A stretch of 13,999 nt of DNA from assembly GCA_949297205.1 (NCBI GenBank), contig CASFSH010000002.1, positions 1 to 13,999 on the forward strand, in the 5' to 3' direction. The position numbers and the translations under genes are program-made. This DNA is from an uncultured Bacillota bacterium (lineage in GTDB: Bacteria; Bacillota; Clostridia; UBA1381). Below the pieces are notes generated by a model. It saw only the letters and a program-made list of their open reading frames with translations. It had not been told where the DNA came from and ran no database searches. Positions 7,749 to 13,999 of the stretch are shown here, piece by piece; the first letter of the stretch is position 1; every line of letters begins with the position of its first letter.

Positions 7749-7812
7749 TATAGACTATTGGCATTGACATAGTAGGCTATATATGATACAATATAGGCTA
7801 TAAATAGACTTT
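7749..7812. promoter_or_regulatory. Four phased TATAGRCTAT-like operator boxes in the divergent control region
   Basis: Related ten-base boxes occur at 7749-7758 (TATAGACTAT), 7771-7780 (AGTAGGCTAT), 7792-7801 (TATAGGCTAT) and 7803-7812 (AATAGACTTT). Centre spacings are 22, 21 and 11 bases, about two, two and one helical turns, so all four would face the same side of the DNA. The best copies are near-palindromes, as expected for an XRE dimer. They surround and overlap the promoter at 7764-7792. Binding by the neighbouring regulator is inference. Confidence 0.55.
7764..7792 (+). promoter_or_regulatory. Near-consensus sigma-A promoter of the short hydrophobic gene
   Basis: A perfect TTGACA (7764-7769), a 17-base spacer and TACAAT (7787-7792, five of six) make this the strongest promoter in the window. 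It is followed by AGGAG (7813-7817) and an ATG at 7825, so a short leader of roughly 25 bases is expected. Two operator-like boxes lie within or immediately after it. Confidence 0.75.
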
Positions 7813-7824
7813 AGGAGATGTATT

Positions 7825-8054
7825 ATGATATTAATATTTGAAATTCCTATTTTAGTTTTTTTTATTTGTTATTCAGTTTATTAAAATACAGATTAATTCC
7901 TATACTTACATTTATTCTGGCAGTTTCACTTATTATCAGCATTATACTATTATTTACAGCCAAAAATAAACTGCTTAACTTTTTCACAGTTATTATTAAT
8001 TTTATGCTTATATTATTTTTGAATTATGATAAAATAATTTTATGGATAAAATAA
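7825..8054 (+). pseudogene. Short hydrophobic membrane protein gene, split between two frames at a run of eight T
   Basis: A strong promoter and AGGAG (7 bases before the ATG at 7825) lead into a frame that reads MILIFEIPILVFF and then stops at 7882-7884 after 19 codons. A second open frame, one base back, runs on to 8054 and encodes a very hydrophobic segment (LLFSLLKYRLIPILTFILAV and onward) but has no ribosome binding site of its own. The frames join at 7856-7863, a run of eight T. One extra T, or a -1 slip on the U-UUU-UUU heptamer at 7857-7863, gives a continuous product of about 76 residues with two or three membrane helices and a basic tail (DKIILWIK). It may be a sequencing slip, a phase-variable gene, programmed frameshifting or a decayed gene. 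I do not recognise the family. Confidence 0.55.
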
Positions 8055-8133
8055 CATCGTCTTTTATTTTTACCATACTTTTCCATTACAATTTAATATA
8101 CATAAAATATCATCGTATATTAAAATGAAGTAA

Positions 8134-8186
8134 ACCCCAACGTTATATATGCTCCAAAATCCTGGATACATATAAAACTTTGGGGT
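8134..8186. terminator. Large imperfect hairpin between convergent genes (bidirectional terminator)
   Basis: ACCCCAACGTT (from 8134, arm to 8155) is an imperfect inverted repeat of 8164-8186 (ending in AACTTTGGGGT); arms of 22-23 bases surround an 8-base loop. It begins 11 bases after the SDR stop codon on the minus strand and about 80 bases after the hydrophobic gene on the plus strand. The T tracts on each side are moderate. It most likely ends the four-gene sugar operon. Confidence 0.7.
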
Positions 8187-8197
8187 ACAAGATTAAT

Positions 8198-8971
8198 TTA
8201 TTTCTGTTTTTTTCTGTCCATATCCGGAACAAGCTGTATTGTATTTCCTCCGTCTACTGTGAGTTCAGCTCCGGTAATATTTTTTGCCTCATCACTTCCA
8301 AGAAAATACGCTGCATTTGCTATATCTTCAAAATCAGCTATATCTCCAATAGGAGTACAGTTTGACAAAATATTCTGTATACCTTTAAGATTTTTTTTCC
8401 ATCTCTCTGTTTTTATCATACCAGGAAGAACACAGTTTACTCTGATTCCGTATTTACCCAAATCAAAAGCAAGTGCTCTTGACATTCCAAGTATTCCGCT
8501 CTTTGATGAACTGTATGCTATTCTATCCTCAATAGCACGATATGCTGTATTAGATGATATAAAGACAATTGCACCTTTATTTTTTTCCCGCATCTGTAAA
8601 GCAGCTTGTCTTACCATCATAAAATTCCAACCAATATTAGTTTCATACACATTCATAAAATCAGAAATGTTGACTTCAAAAATTTTTTGTCCAATTCCCA
8701 AATTTGCAGCATTTAACACAAGACAATCAAGGTTATAACCCTGATTTTTAATATCATCAAATATCTCAATTACATTTTTTTCATCAAAAACAACAGTCTT
8801 GTAACCCTTCGAAAATACACCGTATTTTTGTGAAATTTTACTTGCGGCATCCTTTGCATTTTCTTCCGATCTGCTGCCGATAAAAACATTATACCCCTCA
8901 ACTGCAAAACGCTGTGCAATTGCAAATCCTGTCCCGCTTGCAGCTCCGGTAATAAACACCGATTTTTTCAT
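8198..8971 (-). CDS. SDR-family NAD(P)-dependent oxidoreductase
   Basis: Classical short-chain dehydrogenase, 257 residues, cytoplasmic. The Rossmann motif TGAASGTG (8-15), the LNAAN segment (86-90), and the catalytic residues N112, S140, Y153 and K157 (YSSSK) are all present, as is the C-terminal VDGG (239-242) common in this class. R34 directly after the second strand suggests preference for NADP(H), an inference only. GGAG lies 8 bases before the ATG at 8971. It is the last gene of the minus-strand cluster, 39 bases after the sugar-acid dehydratase. A likely role is oxidation of a free sugar to its lactone, or of a 2-keto-3-deoxy sugar acid made by the dehydratase, as in non-phosphorylated L-fucose or L-rhamnose pathways. 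The real substrate cannot be deduced. Confidence 0.9.
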   Translation of the reverse strand: MKKSVFITGAASGTGFAIAQRFAVEGYNVFIGSRSEENAKDAASKISQKYGVFSKGYKTVVFDEKNVIEIFDDIKNQGYNLDCLVLNAANLGIGQKIFEVNISDFMNVYETNIGWNFMMVRQAALQMREKNKGAIVFISSNTAYRAIEDRIAYSSSKSGILGMSRALAFDLGKYGIRVNCVLPGMIKTERWKKNLKGIQNILSNCTPIGDIADFEDIANAAYFLGSDEAKNITGAELTVDGGNTIQLVPDMDRKKQK

Positions 8972-9010
8972 ATTTCCATCTCCGTTTATCCAATAATTTA
9001 ATGTAATTTG

Positions 9011-10171
9011 TTAAAAATAAAATTCACTTTTAGGAGGTCTTATATCGGTGAGTGCTCCGGTATAATGCCTCAAGGTATGTGGTTTGTACGGATGTTTCAA
9101 ACACTCTTCTTCATTTATTTCAATACCAAGTCCGGGCTTATCTGGAATTTTTATATATCCGTCCTTATATTCAAGACATTCCGTTGTTATATCTTTTCGA
9201 TATTCCACATCGGAATACATAATTTCAAGTATTGAAAAGTTAGGGCAGCTTGCCGCCAACTGTAATGTTGCGGCATTTGCAACAGGACCTGAGGGATTAT
9301 GCGGTGCAAAGGGAATATAACGACATTCTGCCTCAGCGGCAATTTTCTTTAACTCCATAATTCCCCCTGCATGAGATATGTCAGGCTGAATATAATCAGC
9401 CGCCATTAAATCAAACATTTTTCTGTAATCCCATCTTGTATACAGTCTTTCTCCTGCCGCTATAGAAACAGGTGATTTGTCCTTTATTTCTTTTAATGCG
9501 TCAAGATTATCGGGCGGTACAGGTTCTTCAAAAAACATAGGCTTAAACTGTTCCAGTTCTTTTGCTATTTTTATTGCCGTCGGAATATTGAATCTGCCAT
9601 GACCCTCTATTAACAGATCAACAGTGTTTCCTACAGCACTTCTCACCTCAGAAACACACTCCAAAGCAGTGTTCAAATCTTTATTTGATATTTCAAGATA
9701 TGATTTTCCGAACGGATCCCATTTCATTGCCGTTATTCCTTTCTGGACAGCAATTTTTGCTTTTTCTCCAAATTCCTTCGGTGTTTTTGCACCCGAAAAC
9801 CACCCGTTTACATAAATTCTTACCTCATCATTCACCTTTCCGCCCATCAAGCGATAAACAGGAACACCAAGATTTTTTCCGAGTATATCCCACAGTGCCA
9901 TCTCAACCGCAGACAAAGCCGACATAAGCACTGCTCCTCCTCTCCAATATGCGTCCCTGTATATCAAATGCCAATGTTTTTCAATATCCCGCGGGTCTTT
10001 TCCAACAATGTATTCCTTTATGTGTTCAACTGCACCAATCAAAGCTTTCTCCTTGTATTCAAGAGTTGCTTCCCCGACACCGTCAATGCCTTCATCAGTA
10101 TAAACCTTAACAAATACCCAATTTGTTCTAAAACAATCAACAACAAACGTTTTTATGTCCCTTACTTTCAT
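9011..10171 (-). CDS. Enolase-superfamily sugar-acid dehydratase (galactonate dehydratase-like)
   Basis: Mandelate racemase/muconate lactonizing enzyme type protein of 386 residues, expected to dehydrate an aldonic acid to a 2-keto-3-deoxy acid using Mg2+. An N-terminal capping domain (about 1-120) precedes the modified TIM barrel, and the C-terminal lid is complete. Metal ligands are E189 (in EGHGR), E215 (FFEEP) and E241 (AAGER), with H191 and H291 (APHNP) as catalytic histidines. Their spacings (26, 26 and 50) equal those of E. coli DgoD (D183, E209, E235, H285), but the first ligand is Glu instead of Asp. GGGAG lies about 6 bases before the ATG. It is followed by the SDR gene after 39 bases. 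Galactonate, gluconate, rhamnonate or another aldonate are all possible substrates. Confidence 0.88.
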   Translation of the reverse strand: MKVRDIKTFVVDCFRTNWVFVKVYTDEGIDGVGEATLEYKEKALIGAVEHIKEYIVGKDPRDIEKHWHLIYRDAYWRGGAVLMSALSAVEMALWDILGKNLGVPVYRLMGGKVNDEVRIYVNGWFSGAKTPKEFGEKAKIAVQKGITAMKWDPFGKSYLEISNKDLNTALECVSEVRSAVGNTVDLLIEGHGRFNIPTAIKIAKELEQFKPMFFEEPVPPDNLDALKEIKDKSPVSIAAGERLYTRWDYRKMFDLMAADYIQPDISHAGGIMELKKIAAEAECRYIPFAPHNPSGPVANAATLQLAASCPNFSILEIMYSDVEYRKDITTECLEYKDGYIKIPDKPGLGIEINEEECLKHPYKPHTLRHYTGALTDIRPPKSEFYF

Positions 10172-10319
10172 TTCTCTCTCCCGTATTATTTTATTAAAAA
10201 CTTTTAAATAAAAAAATTTAAGATTTTTCGTAAATTTGTGTACTATTTTTGTACTTTTTCATCTTGATAAAACAACATTATAATTAATTAAAATTGCTTC
10301 AATCATTACTTCTTTATTT
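10172..10319. promoter_or_regulatory. AT-rich spacer with paired GTAC sites, between dehydratase and GH65-like genes
   Basis: This 148-base gap inside the sugar cluster is very AT-rich. Following the GH65-like stop on the minus strand there is only a weak ATTG/CAAT stem. Two GTAC palindromes (10240-10243 and 10251-10254) lie exactly one helical turn apart within AGTACAAAAATAGTACA, which could be part of a regulator site. A TATAAT-like box is present but lacks a well-spaced -35, so an internal promoter is possible and not demonstrated. Confidence 0.3.
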
Positions 10320-12392
10320 CTATTCTTCCATTACTTTGCATTGAATAATTTGAAATTCTCCAATGCGTTCTTTTATATTGACACCTTGTAACTTTTCCGG
10401 CGATAGTCTGCTAAGCACAGCCACATCAACATCCTTTGTGTGCAATAAACTCGTAAGTCTGAGTTTTACTATGCTGCCGCTTTGAATTGTAACTTCTGCG
10501 GTAATCCCATATCCACATGCCAAACGGAAGGAACAGTCGTTTATTTCTTTTGGCAATGTTGCACCTATGTAAATTAATCCATTTTTATATTTAACAAACA
10601 TTTCATTTACGGCCTGAATAAATACACCTGATGCCGTAGCAAACCATGGACGCAATATTGTTCCTGTTATGCGGTCATTTATCTCATACATTTCACCGAA
10701 ATTTCCCGTATTATTTACCGTGCTTTTTATTGCCTGATATGCTTCTTCCATTTTTCCCAATCTTCCAAGAACAATGGCTTTCCATGCCTTATACCAAGGG
10801 CATACTCCCGTCCCTACAGCATACATATTTCCCGTTTTCTCCTCTCTGGAAAAATAAGAATTTATCCCGTTTCTTTGCAGTTCATTTTCTTTATCTATTA
10901 CATCAAACGGATAGGTTCCGCCCATAAGACCAACGCTTGTTTCTAAACATCCGTCATATGGTATATACTCTTTGCCATCATTAGGCAGTGATTCAATAAG
11001 TCTTTGAGGCAGCTCAGTATATTTGTGAGCATCGTTAAGACCTAATATATCTGCTGTTTCACAAAAGATTTTTATTGTTTTAATAATAGCACACATAGTC
11101 ATATATCCATTTGAAACAGATGCGCCCAATCTTTCCATATCTGTACATTTTGCAACTTTTAATTTATTGTCTGCCGATTCATAAATCATATGATTTATAT
11201 AAAACATCGCACAAGCTTGGATAACCGGATAACCTTCCTTTTGCAAAAACTGTTTATCTTGTGTGTATATATAATAATAATATTCCGTCATGGCAATACA
11301 TGCCATATGAAAAACGTGATCGTGCCAGAAACCGGAAGGCGAGCTTTCATCCCCGTTTTCAAGAGTTTCCCATGGATAACGCGCCTGTTGTACACCATTT
11401 GATGATGAAGCACGTTTTATTGCTTTATCAAGTCCCATTGCCCGAAAATGCGGAGTTTTATATGCGGCTTTTATATGATTTGAACTTAAAAGAGCTATAA
11501 ACATATTAAACTCGTCAAATGCAAAATATTTTCCCTGCCATATCTCATCACAAAGTCCTACAGGAATTGACCATTGAGTTGTATAACATTTTAAATGATA
11601 TTGAGCCGTATTGTATACCATGTTAATGCTGCTGTCATCAGTAGTAACATATCCCTCATTAAAATATTCACTCCATTTATTCAAATGTTGCTTAAACAAT
11701 TGTTCAAACCCTTTTTCTAAAATATATTCTTTAAGTTCATTTGATTGTTTCGTAAAATTTTCATTATCTATACTATCATTTATCAATATGTAAAAACAAA
11801 TATCTGTTTCTCCGGCTGGCAAATTATATGTCATAGAATATAAATTCCCATTTATCTTAGCAGTTGTTTTCATGTCAGAAAACAAACATATTATCCCTTT
11901 CTTTTTATCAAGAGTTTTATATTGGATATCGATACCGCATTTTATATTATCATTATATGAAATAAAATCATCTTCCCGATTATCAAGTCGATATTCAAAT
12001 ATATAATCAAATGCTTTTTTACATCTTATTTTACGGCGTATCATAATTAATGGAAAATCATGATGTACCAGTACTTGTGATTTAATTTCACAACCGTTAT
12101 CATAGACACATTCTGTTTTACTGACAGCACTTTTTACATCTAATTCCTGTTTATATTCTTTCAGTTTTGTATTTTTGCCGATATCCTGATAAAAATACCC
12201 GAACGGCAAAAGTGTATTATCAATTCTTCTGCGTCCTGCACGCCATATCTTTATATTGGGATTCGCCGATATTTTTTCAGACCTTCTCTCTTGTTTCATA
12301 CAGTTCTCATAATCTATTTGTAAGCATATTGATCCATTACCCAAAATGGGAGCTGCATATTCCTGATATTCATTTACACTGCTTCTATACAT
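10320..12392 (-). CDS. (alpha/alpha)6-barrel glycoside hydrolase or phosphorylase, distantly GH65-like
   Basis: Large cytoplasmic carbohydrate-active enzyme, 690 residues, no signal peptide. An N-terminal beta-sandwich-like part (about 1-225) is followed by a helical-barrel catalytic part (about 230-600) and a short beta-rich C-terminus (about 600-690), the layout of clan GH-L enzymes such as GH65. Resemblances are KYFAFDEFNMF (288-298), ARYPWET (337-343, cf. the GH65 RYPWE segment), WHDHVFH (356-362) and TDMER...VSNGYMT (417-432), which parallels GH65 GPDEY...NNAYTN and makes E420 the candidate general acid. RPWFATASGVFIQAVNEM (581-598) is a typical closing helix pair. The ATG at 12392 is preferred because AGGAG lies 8 bases before it; an in-frame ATG at 12398 is only 2 bases from that site. 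Hydrolysis versus phosphorolysis and the substrate are unresolved. Confidence 0.75.
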   Translation of the reverse strand: MYRSSVNEYQEYAAPILGNGSICLQIDYENCMKQERRSEKISANPNIKIWRAGRRRIDNTLLPFGYFYQDIGKNTKLKEYKQELDVKSAVSKTECVYDNGCEIKSQVLVHHDFPLIMIRRKIRCKKAFDYIFEYRLDNREDDFISYNDNIKCGIDIQYKTLDKKKGIICLFSDMKTTAKINGNLYSMTYNLPAGETDICFYILINDSIDNENFTKQSNELKEYILEKGFEQLFKQHLNKWSEYFNEGYVTTDDSSINMVYNTAQYHLKCYTTQWSIPVGLCDEIWQGKYFAFDEFNMFIALLSSNHIKAAYKTPHFRAMGLDKAIKRASSSNGVQQARYPWETLENGDESSPSGFWHDHVFHMACIAMTEYYYYIYTQDKQFLQKEGYPVIQACAMFYINHMIYESADNKLKVAKCTDMERLGASVSNGYMTMCAIIKTIKIFCETADILGLNDAHKYTELPQRLIESLPNDGKEYIPYDGCLETSVGLMGGTYPFDVIDKENELQRNGINSYFSREEKTGNMYAVGTGVCPWYKAWKAIVLGRLGKMEEAYQAIKSTVNNTGNFGEMYEINDRITGTILRPWFATASGVFIQAVNEMFVKYKNGLIYIGATLPKEINDCSFRLACGYGITAEVTIQSGSIVKLRLTSLLHTKDVDVAVLSRLSPEKLQGVNIKERIGEFQIIQCKVMEE

Positions 12393-12480
12393 AACCATTT
12401 CTCCTGACTAATAAATTATTTTTGTTAAGTTGGATATATGAACTCTTCTTATTTAATAGTTTTGTCTTAAAATTGAATAA

Positions 12481-12492
12481 TGGGCTTGCCCA
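12481..12492 (-). terminator. Short GC-rich hairpin after the GH-A gene (possible attenuator)
   Basis: TGGGC/GCCCA forms a compact stem two bases after the stop codon of the GH-A glycosidase, followed on the minus strand by TTATTCAATTTTAAG. The stem is short and the T tract interrupted, so it probably causes partial termination or protects the upstream transcript, not a full stop. It occupies the 102-base gap before the GH65-like gene. Confidence 0.4.
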
Positions 12493-12494
12493 AT

Positions 12495-13937
12495 TTAGTT
12501 TATAAAATCACCGAAAGTCAAAATCATCGGATAATCGGTAAACGGCAGTGATTTTAATATTATCTTGCCATTTTCACACCGTTCAATTGACTCCTCGCAA
12601 ATATCATAAATTTCACCTGTCACACTGTTAATAAGCTGTATGTTACCATTCATTCCATATGTTTCTATGGTTACCGTTGATGAATATGATTGTTTGGTAA
12701 TATCTGTTGCTTTCCAATATACAAAAGCATATGAGTTATTTTCTTTTTTAAAAGATGCATAAATTGTTTTGTTTGTGTCGGTCATGCGATAGGGATAGTC
12801 ATCATTATATACATAGAATAATCCTATTCTTTCAGCATTCTGATATGCAAATCCGATGGGAGCATTTACTATTTCATAATTCCCCTCAAATATTGAGCAA
12901 ACCGTCTGCAAAGCCTTGTAACTTGGTTTTGGTTTATATACACCTGTTGGTTTGTTATCCTTCATTTCCTCTCTCATAACTCCAAAAAATCCATACATGC
13001 TCTCGGTTATTTCGGTATCACTTCCCGTAAGGTTTTCATACATATCGACTGTTGAAAAATATGATGTAAAATATGCACCACTTATAATATCCATAATCAT
13101 TCTGCGTGCAACAAACTTTGCCTGATTTGCTTCATTCCAATTTGCATCTTTCACTGCACCTTTTCCGTCGGGACGGGACTGTGCACCGGTTTCTCCCTGT
13201 ATGATTTTAATACCGGGCTTATAGAGATCTAAAACTGCTCTACAGTTATTTACATATTCCTCAATACCTTCTTCAAAACATCCAACCTCATAATTATGAT
13301 ATGTAAATGCGTCCATATATTTATAACAACCTGTAGCAAGCATATCGTTTAAATAACCAACGCTTTGTGAACATGATGCTCCTCCAAACACCATTATATC
13401 AGAATCAATCTCCTTGATCACCTTTCCTGTTTCAAAAACAAATTCTCCGTATTCCTTTGCACTTACACCATGTTTCCAGCAATGCAGCCCGTCAGCTTCA
13501 TTCCATACCTCATAATGCTTTACGCGTCCTTGAAAATGTTTTACTGTTGCAGCAACATATTTTTGCCATGCCTGCTTTTCTCTTTCGGAAAAGATTGGCG
13601 GAACTCCGATTGCACCGGAATAATTTTTTGCAGACTCGGTATAGAGCGGATTTCCGTAGCAAAGACACATCCAAGGTGTTGTTCCCTGTTTTATGAGATT
13701 ATCAACAATATCATCAAGCCAAGAAAAATCAAAAACACCTTCTTGTTTTTCTGTTCTCATCCAACCGGATTGAATCCTTACCCATTTTACTCCTAATTTC
13801 CCGATAGCATCATAACACTTTGTCGGATCATATAAATTACGATCCAATTTTTCCAATCCGATACCTATTCTTGATTTTTTTATATTTCTTGAATGTTTTG
13901 GTTTTACATATTCCTTTACTTTAAAATTATATATCAT
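12495..13937 (-). CDS. Clan GH-A (beta/alpha)8 glycoside hydrolase, GH39/GH5-like
   Basis: Intracellular retaining glycosidase of 480 residues without signal peptide. The TIM-barrel domain (about 25-345) has the clan GH-A signatures: LGVKWVRIQSGW (48-59) early in the barrel, acid/base E147 in YEVWNEAD, and nucleophile E249 in IIQGETG, on strands 4 and 7 as the clan requires. A C-terminal beta-sandwich domain (about 350-480) follows. The overall look is nearest GH39-type or uncharacterised cellulase-like enzymes; I cannot assign a family. The ATG at 13937 is chosen because GGAG lies 6 bases before it; an in-frame TTG at 13949 lies within or before that site and is rejected. It is the first visible gene of the minus-strand sugar cluster and probably removes a terminal sugar from an imported oligosaccharide. 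Confidence 0.82.
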   Translation of the reverse strand: MIYNFKVKEYVKPKHSRNIKKSRIGIGLEKLDRNLYDPTKCYDAIGKLGVKWVRIQSGWMRTEKQEGVFDFSWLDDIVDNLIKQGTTPWMCLCYGNPLYTESAKNYSGAIGVPPIFSEREKQAWQKYVAATVKHFQGRVKHYEVWNEADGLHCWKHGVSAKEYGEFVFETGKVIKEIDSDIMVFGGASCSQSVGYLNDMLATGCYKYMDAFTYHNYEVGCFEEGIEEYVNNCRAVLDLYKPGIKIIQGETGAQSRPDGKGAVKDANWNEANQAKFVARRMIMDIISGAYFTSYFSTVDMYENLTGSDTEITESMYGFFGVMREEMKDNKPTGVYKPKPSYKALQTVCSIFEGNYEIVNAPIGFAYQNAERIGLFYVYNDDYPYRMTDTNKTIYASFKKENNSYAFVYWKATDITKQSYSSTVTIETYGMNGNIQLINSVTGEIYDICEESIERCENGKIILKSLPFTDYPMILTFGDFIN

Positions 13938-13999
13938 AACAAACTCCAATCTACACCGTTAAAAGGTATTATTTTTATTAAACATTATAATCATAATAT
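13938..13999 (-). promoter_or_regulatory. Leader of the GH-A gene with a TATAAT box, cut by the window edge
   Basis: On the minus strand a perfect TATAAT (13984-13989) lies 46 bases before the ATG at 13937. Its -35 would fall at or beyond the right edge, so the promoter cannot be confirmed and an upstream cotranscribed gene cannot be excluded. Confidence 0.3.

Noticed and set aside
7866..8054. Independent small gene starting with TTG at 7866
   Set aside because: No ribosome binding site before that codon; the strong promoter and AGGAG instead lead into the ATG at 7825, so the frame is better read as the second part of one split gene.
8259..8738. A 159-codon open frame on the plus strand
   Set aside because: Antisense to the SDR gene, whose catalytic residues are complete; no upstream signals.
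13938..13949. TTG start giving four more residues to the GH-A protein
   Set aside because: The GGAG site lies between it and the ATG at 13937, so it cannot serve the TTG.

Overview
The window is AT-rich, low-GC bacterial DNA. Strong purine-rich ribosome binding sites (AGGAGG type) sit 5-8 bases before most starts, start codons are mixed (ATG, with GTG at two genes), and sigma-A-like promoters are visible. With the ftsE-ftsX-murein hydrolase-S41 protease order this points to a Clostridia-type member of the Bacillota, probably an anaerobe that uses plant or host glycans. The genus cannot be named from the sequence alone. I see no rRNA, tRNA, CRISPR array, phage gene or complete insertion sequence.

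Left part (about 150-4240, minus strand): a compact cell-wall operon read right to left: ftsE, ftsX (23-base overlap), a secreted coiled-coil M23 endopeptidase, and a membrane-anchored S41 (CtpA/CtpB-type) protease with a PDZ domain. FtsEX is known to gate coiled-coil peptidoglycan hydrolases across the membrane, so the M23 protein is the probable partner. The protease may process or turn over an envelope protein. Upstream, behind a hairpin at 4360-4398, lies a PucR/CdaR-type regulator on the same strand.

Middle part (about 5670-8060): a five-helix membrane protein of the PF06541 type (minus) and a ZIP-family metal transporter (plus) are divergently transcribed, each with a good promoter. Next is a small divergent pair: a 70-residue XRE-type regulator (minus) and a short, very hydrophobic gene (plus). 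Their shared control region holds a near-consensus promoter and four copies of a TATAGRCTAT-like box spaced 22, 21 and 11 bases apart. The hydrophobic gene is broken into two frames exactly at a run of eight T.

Right part (about 8198-13937, minus strand): a four-gene sugar-catabolic cluster read right to left: a clan GH-A glycoside hydrolase, a large (alpha/alpha)6 glycosidase or phosphorylase resembling GH65, an enolase-superfamily sugar-acid dehydratase of the galactonate dehydratase type, and an SDR dehydrogenase. None has a signal peptide, so all should act on imported oligosaccharides in the cytoplasm. The glycosidases would release sugars, and the SDR and dehydratase would carry out non-phosphorylated oxidation or dehydration of one of them. 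Neither substrate nor importer is visible; upstream genes lie beyond the right edge.
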